A stretch of 64,000 bases of DNA from Betaproteobacteria bacterium RIFCSPLOWO2_12_FULL_68_20 (GTDB taxonomy: Bacteria; Pseudomonadota; Gammaproteobacteria; Burkholderiales; SG8-39): positions 1 through 64,000 of the forward strand of contig MERQ01000045.1 in NCBI GenBank assembly GCA_001770655.1. Direction: 5' to 3'. The notes beneath the pieces are model-generated. The model was not told where the DNA came from, ran no database searches, and saw nothing but the letters and a program-made list of their open reading frames with translations. The translations under genes were made by a program, and so were the position numbers. How positions within the stretch are numbered: position 1 is the first letter of the stretch; each line of letters opens with the position of its first letter. Below, piece by piece: positions 60,736 through 64,000 of this stretch.

Positions 60736-62384
60736 GCGCGTTGCCGCTGCCGCCGACCACCTGGACCACCGGCAACACCGATGTGTTCAAGACCGGGACC
60801 TGGCGCAGCGCGCTGCCGGTCTATCGCAATCCGCCGTCGCCCTGTCACCTCGCCTGCCCGGTGAGCGGCGGGATCGCCGCCTGGATCCGGCAGGCGGCGG
60901 TGCGCGACTGGCATGGCGCGTGGACCACGCTCACCGAGAACAATCCGTTTCCCGCGGTCGCCGGCCGCGTCTGCCACCGACCCTGCGAGAGCGCCTGCAA
61001 CCGCGGCGGCTACGACGCGCCGATTTCCATCTGCCGGCTGGAGCGGTTCATCGGCGATCTCGCGCTCGCCGAGGGCTGGCGCCATCCCGAGGTGCCGGTG
61101 ACGCGCAAGGAACGGATCGCGGTCGTCGGCGGCGGCCCCTCGGGGCTGTCGGCGGCCTACCAGCTGCGCCGGCGAGGCTACGCGGTGACGATCTTCGAAG
61201 CGCAGCCGCAGCTCGGCGGCCTGCTGCGCGACGGCATCCCGTCCTACCGTTTGCCGCGCAGCGTGCTCGAAAGCGAGATCCGGCGCATCCTGGAATCGGG
61301 AATCGAGGCGCGCACCGGGGCCGCGCTCGCCACGGCGCAGGAGCTCGAGCGGCTGCGCGCCGAATTCGACGCCGTCTATCTCGCCATGGGGGCGCGCCGC
61401 CAGAAGCGCCTGCCGGGGCTCGACTACGCGCAGCCCTGGGTCATGGACGGCGCGGCTTATCTCGCGCAGGCGAACGCCGGCGCTCCGCCCGCGCTCGGGC
61501 GGCGCCTCGCGGTCATCGGCGGCGGCAGCGCGGCGATGGACGTCGCGCGCAGCGCGCGCCGCGCCGGCCACGAGGTCAGGGTGCTTTCGCTCGAGCGCGA
61601 AGCGCAGATGCCCGCCCAGCGCGAGGAAGTGATCGAAGCGAAGGAGGAAGGCGTCGCGTTCCTCGAGGGCGCGATGCTGTGCGCGGCCGCCGCCGACGGC
61701 GCCGGCGGCCTGGAGCTCGATTGCGTGCGGGTGCTGTTCGAGGCCGGAGCGCGGCCCGGCGAGTTCCGGGTCACGCCCGTGGCGGGCAGCGAGTTCGTGC
61801 TCGCGGCCGATGCGGTCGTGCCCGCGATCGGCCAGGACCCGGAGCTGGCGCCCGTGCGTTCCCTGCTCGACGCCGAGGACGCGCTCATCCGCACCGACTC
61901 GCGGCAGGCGACGAGCCTCGAGGGCGTATTCGCCGGCGGCGACGTCGCGAGCCGCGCGCGTTTCGTCACCCAGGCGATCGGCATGGGCAGGGAGGCGGCG
62001 CAGCAGATCGACCGGATGCTACAGGGGCGGGCCGCGGCGCGGGCGAGCGCCGAGCCGGCGCTGCCGCTCGAGGCCATCAACACCTATTACTTCCCGCACG
62101 CCGGGCGCGCGCGCGACGCCCGGCTCGGGGCGCGCGAGCGGCTGCGCGGCTACGCCGAGGTGCAGCTCGGGATGGCGACCGAGCAGGCGCTCGCCGAGGC
62201 CGCGCGCTGCTTTTCCTGCGGCAACTGCATCTTCTGCGACAACTGCCTCGATTACTGCCCCGAATTGGCGGTGCGGCGCAGCGACGGCGCCTACGCGGTG
62301 GACGGCGACTACTGCAAGGGCTGCGGCCTGTGCGCCGAGGAATGCCCGACCGGATCGATCGCGATGCGCGAGGAGCTGCGGTGA
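60732..62384 (+). CDS. NAD(P)H-flavoprotein fused to a 2[4Fe-4S] ferredoxin domain
   Basis: This 550-residue protein resembles the small subunit of glutamate synthase. It has an N-terminal Cys-rich region (PCHLACPV; RVCHRPCESACNRGG), an FAD motif VVGGGPSGLSAAY (about residue 131) and an NAD(P)H motif VIGGGSAAMDVARSA (about residue 259). A C-terminal ferredoxin domain has CFSCGNCIFC-DNCLDYCP and CKGCGLCAEECP. In phenylglyoxylate dehydrogenase the flavoprotein (PadH) and ferredoxin (PadF) are separate; here they are one chain. It would pass electrons from the catalytic subunits to NAD(P)+. The ATG at 60732 overlaps the gamma stop. Confidence 0.88.
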   Translation: MSALPLPPTTWTTGNTDVFKTGTWRSALPVYRNPPSPCHLACPVSGGIAAWIRQAAVRDWHGAWTTLTENNPFPAVAGRVCHRPCESACNRGGYDAPISICRLERFIGDLALAEGWRHPEVPVTRKERIAVVGGGPSGLSAAYQLRRRGYAVTIFEAQPQLGGLLRDGIPSYRLPRSVLESEIRRILESGIEARTGAALATAQELERLRAEFDAVYLAMGARRQKRLPGLDYAQPWVMDGAAYLAQANAGAPPALGRRLAVIGGGSAAMDVARSARRAGHEVRVLSLEREAQMPAQREEVIEAKEEGVAFLEGAMLCAAAADGAGGLELDCVRVLFEAGARPGEFRVTPVAGSEFVLAADAVVPAIGQDPELAPVRSLLDAEDALIRTDSRQATSLEGVFAGGDVASRARFVTQAIGMGREAAQQIDRMLQGRAAARASAEPALPLEAINTYYFPHAGRARDARLGARERLRGYAEVQLGMATEQALAEAARCFSCGNCIFCDNCLDYCPELAVRRSDGAYAVDGDYCKGCGLCAEECPTGSIAMREELR

Positions 62385-63538
62385 GCCCCGGAAACGATGC
62401 GGTGCTTCTGACGGGCAACCACGCCGTCGCCTGGGGCGCGCGGCTGGCGCGGCCGAAGGTGGTGCCGGTCTATCCGATCACGCCGCAGACGCCGATCCTG
62501 GAGCTGCTCACCGAGTTCCAGGCGCAAGGGGAGCTGGAGGCGGAGATCATCACCCCGGAGTCCGAGCACTCGGTGATGGCGGCCTGCATCGCGGCCTCGC
62601 TCGGGGGCGTGCGCGTTTTCACCGCCACCGCCTCGCAGGGCCTGATGCTGATGCACGAGCTGCTGCACTACGCGAGCGGCGCGCGCGCGCCGATCGTGAT
62701 GGCGAACGTCAACCGCACCATCGCCTCGCCCTGGGGGTTCTGGCCCGACCAGACCGACAGCGTCGCCCAGCGCGACACCGGCTGGATCCAGTTCTACGTG
62801 GAAAGCGCGCAGGAAGGGCTCGACACGGTGCTCCAGGCGTTCCGCATCGCCGAGCGCGTGCGGCTGCCGGTGATGATCAACCTGGACGCGTTTTACGTCT
62901 CGCACTCGCTCGAGCCGGTGCGCGTGCCGCCGCAGGCGCTGGCCGACGAGTACCTGCCGCCCTATGCGCCCGAGCATTATCTCGATCCCGCCCGGGGCGA
63001 GTCCTGGGGCAACGTCGTCACCCAGGAGATGTACTGGCGCCATCGCCGGGACATCGGCGGCGCCATGGACGCCGTGCCCGAAGTCGCCGCCGAAGCCGAT
63101 CGCGAATGGCAGCGGCTCAGCGGCCGCGGCTGGGACCTCGTCGAGCGCTACCGCTGCGAGGGCGCCGACCTCGTCGTCCTCACCATGGGCAGCATGTGCG
63201 GCACGGCGCGCGAGGCCGTGGACGAGCTGCGCGACGCCGGGCACGCGGCCGGGCTGCTCAAGGTGCGGCTGTTCAGGCCGCTGCCGGCCGCCGAGCTGCG
63301 CCGCGCGCTCGCGGGCGTGCGCGACGTGCTGGTGCTCGACCGGAACTTTTCTCCGGGGGCGGGCGGCGTGCTGCACCAGGAGCTGCGCGCCGCGCTCTAT
63401 GGAACGGCGGCGGCGCCGCGCGTGCACGGCGCGCTCGCGGGCGTGGGCGGCGTGAACGTGCCGCCGGCGAAGATCGCCGAGCTCGCCGGGCGCGCGAGAA
63501 GTAGCGAGCCGCTCCCCGAGGCCGTATGGGCAAGATGA
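62381..63538 (+). CDS. 2-oxoacid:acceptor oxidoreductase alpha subunit (PadG-like)
   Basis: This 385-residue protein is the pyrimidine-binding (POR N-terminal) subunit of a CoA-dependent 2-oxoacid oxidoreductase. It reads VYPITPQTPILELL, TPESEHSVMAACIAASLGG and FTATASQGLMLMHELLHYAS, and includes the POR domain II near residue 260. The GTG at 62381 overlaps the flavoprotein stop (GTGA). It pairs with the beta subunit downstream. Pyruvate, phenylglyoxylate and indolepyruvate are all possible substrates from this subunit alone. Confidence 0.93.
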   Translation: MSPGNDAVLLTGNHAVAWGARLARPKVVPVYPITPQTPILELLTEFQAQGELEAEIITPESEHSVMAACIAASLGGVRVFTATASQGLMLMHELLHYASGARAPIVMANVNRTIASPWGFWPDQTDSVAQRDTGWIQFYVESAQEGLDTVLQAFRIAERVRLPVMINLDAFYVSHSLEPVRVPPQALADEYLPPYAPEHYLDPARGESWGNVVTQEMYWRHRRDIGGAMDAVPEVAAEADREWQRLSGRGWDLVERYRCEGADLVVLTMGSMCGTAREAVDELRDAGHAAGLLKVRLFRPLPAAELRRALAGVRDVLVLDRNFSPGAGGVLHQELRAALYGTAAAPRVHGALAGVGGVNVPPAKIAELAGRARSSEPLPEAVWAR

Positions 63539-64000
63539 TCGACATCCTGTGCTCCGGCCACGCGGCCTGCCCCGGCTGCATCGACGCGGTCTCGGCGCGC
63601 CACGTGCTCGCCGCGCTCGGCCCGGACTGCGTGGCCGTCATGCCGCCCTCGTGCATGGCGGTGATCGCCGGCCCGCAGCCCTTCAGCGGGCTGCGCATCC
63701 CCGTCTACCAGGCGTCGCTCGAGTCGGCCGCGGCTTCGGCCTGCGGCCTGCGCCGCGCGCTCGACGTGCGCGGCAGGACGGAAACCCAGGTCGTGGTGCT
63801 CGCCGGCGACGGCGGCACCTACGACATCGGCCTGCAGTGCCTGTCCTCGGCCGCCGAGCGCAACGAGAACATCCTCTACGTGTGCTTCGACAACGAGGGC
63901 TACATGAACACCGGCGCGCAGAAGTCCTCCTCGACGCCGCGTTACGCGAAGACCGGCTCGACGCCCGCCGGCAAGCCGACCCGCAAGAAGAACTTCACCG
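63535..64000 (+). CDS. 2-oxoacid:acceptor oxidoreductase beta subunit (TPP-binding), 3' truncated
   Basis: The first 155 codons of the thiamine diphosphate-binding subunit are visible, running off the window end. Near the start is CSGHAACPGC, a cysteine group as in PorB/PadI proteins. The TPP motif is GDGGTYDIGL, followed about 25 residues later by FDNEGYMNTG, the expected second part. The ATG at 63535 gives the ATGA overlap seen at the other joints of this operon; an ATG at 63526 in the same frame is an alternative. It completes the gamma-epsilon/delta-alpha-beta set. Confidence 0.9.
   Translation, partial: MIDILCSGHAACPGCIDAVSARHVLAALGPDCVAVMPPSCMAVIAGPQPFSGLRIPVYQASLESAAASACGLRRALDVRGRTETQVVVLAGDGGTYDIGLQCLSSAAERNENILYVCFDNEGYMNTGAQKSSSTPRYAKTGSTPAGKPTRKKNFT

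Noticed and set aside
60178-64000. Calling the operon pyruvate:ferredoxin oxidoreductase
   Set aside because: The presence of a GltD-like NAD(P)H flavoprotein fused to ferredoxin fits Pad-type or other NAD(P)-linked 2-oxoacid oxidoreductases better. Substrate is left open.

Overview
The window is very GC-rich (about two thirds G+C by eye), densely packed proteobacterial DNA. Genes are separated by a few bases or overlap by 1-4 bp. The gene content suggests a metabolically versatile betaproteobacterium of the Burkholderiales/Rhodocyclales type: many CoA ligases, acyl-CoA dehydrogenases, thiolases and SDRs, DmsABC-type molybdoenzymes, DUF3301/DUF6279 proteins, and a PAS-GGDEF-EAL protein. The taxonomic guess is inference. 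I see no rRNA, tRNA, CRISPR array or insertion sequence.

Layout. 1-4.5 kb: a MoaD-like sulfur carrier and a three-subunit molybdenum oxidoreductase (catalytic, FeS, DmsC/NrfD-like anchor). 4.5-9.3 kb: a MarR regulator divergent from an amidohydrolase, CoA ligase and CocE-type hydrolase. 9.3-10.5 kb: two divergent TPR genes. 10.5-16.6 kb (minus): a five-gene operon DUF3301 - fpr - DUF6279 lipoprotein - PAS5-GGDEF-EAL - hydrolase, in which every junction is a 4-bp overlap. 16.6-21.1 kb (minus): CoA ligase - enoyl-CoA hydratase - amidase - MaoC - cyclase-family hydrolase. Then bioB and a Phd/PIN toxin-antitoxin pair. 22.8-27.2 kb (minus): a second molybdenum oxidoreductase whose FeS and membrane subunits are fused. 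27.2-30.5 kb: a FadB/FadA-like beta-oxidation pair. 30.5-32.8 kb (minus): zinc alcohol dehydrogenase and a response regulator-nucleotide cyclase, then a 28-codon aldehyde dehydrogenase remnant. 32.9-35.6 kb: flavoprotein - SDR - thioesterase. 35.6-41.9 kb (minus): a seven-gene acyl-CoA dehydrogenase operon divergent from an IclR regulator with a perfect operator-like palindrome. 43-47.6 kb: MscS channel, BtuF-like protein, VapBC, alpha-methylacyl-CoA racemase-like protein, and a VapBC45-like pair. 47.7-51.7 kb (minus): mandelate racemase-like enzyme - CoA ligase - SCP2-type thiolase. 51.8-54.9 kb: a low-GC island with a TraT-like lipoprotein and a large trypsin-like protease. 55-60.1 kb: hydrolase/SDR pair, a repeat-containing secreted protein, GNAT, small lipoprotein, methyltransferase. 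60.2-64 kb: a CoA-forming 2-oxoacid oxidoreductase (gamma, flavoprotein-ferredoxin fusion, alpha, beta), cut by the window end.

Taken together this is an acyl-CoA and aromatic-acid catabolic region. The most interesting hypothesis joins the mandelate racemase homologue (with Arg at the position of the catalytic Lys166) to the 2-oxoacid oxidoreductase. The latter has the subunit set of anaerobic phenylglyoxylate dehydrogenase, except that its ferredoxin and NAD(P)H-flavoprotein subunits are fused. The second molybdoenzyme has lost one cluster cysteine and has a fused FeS-membrane electron module. The low-GC protease/lipoprotein pair and the secreted protein with duplicated C-x9-C end modules are the least explained items.
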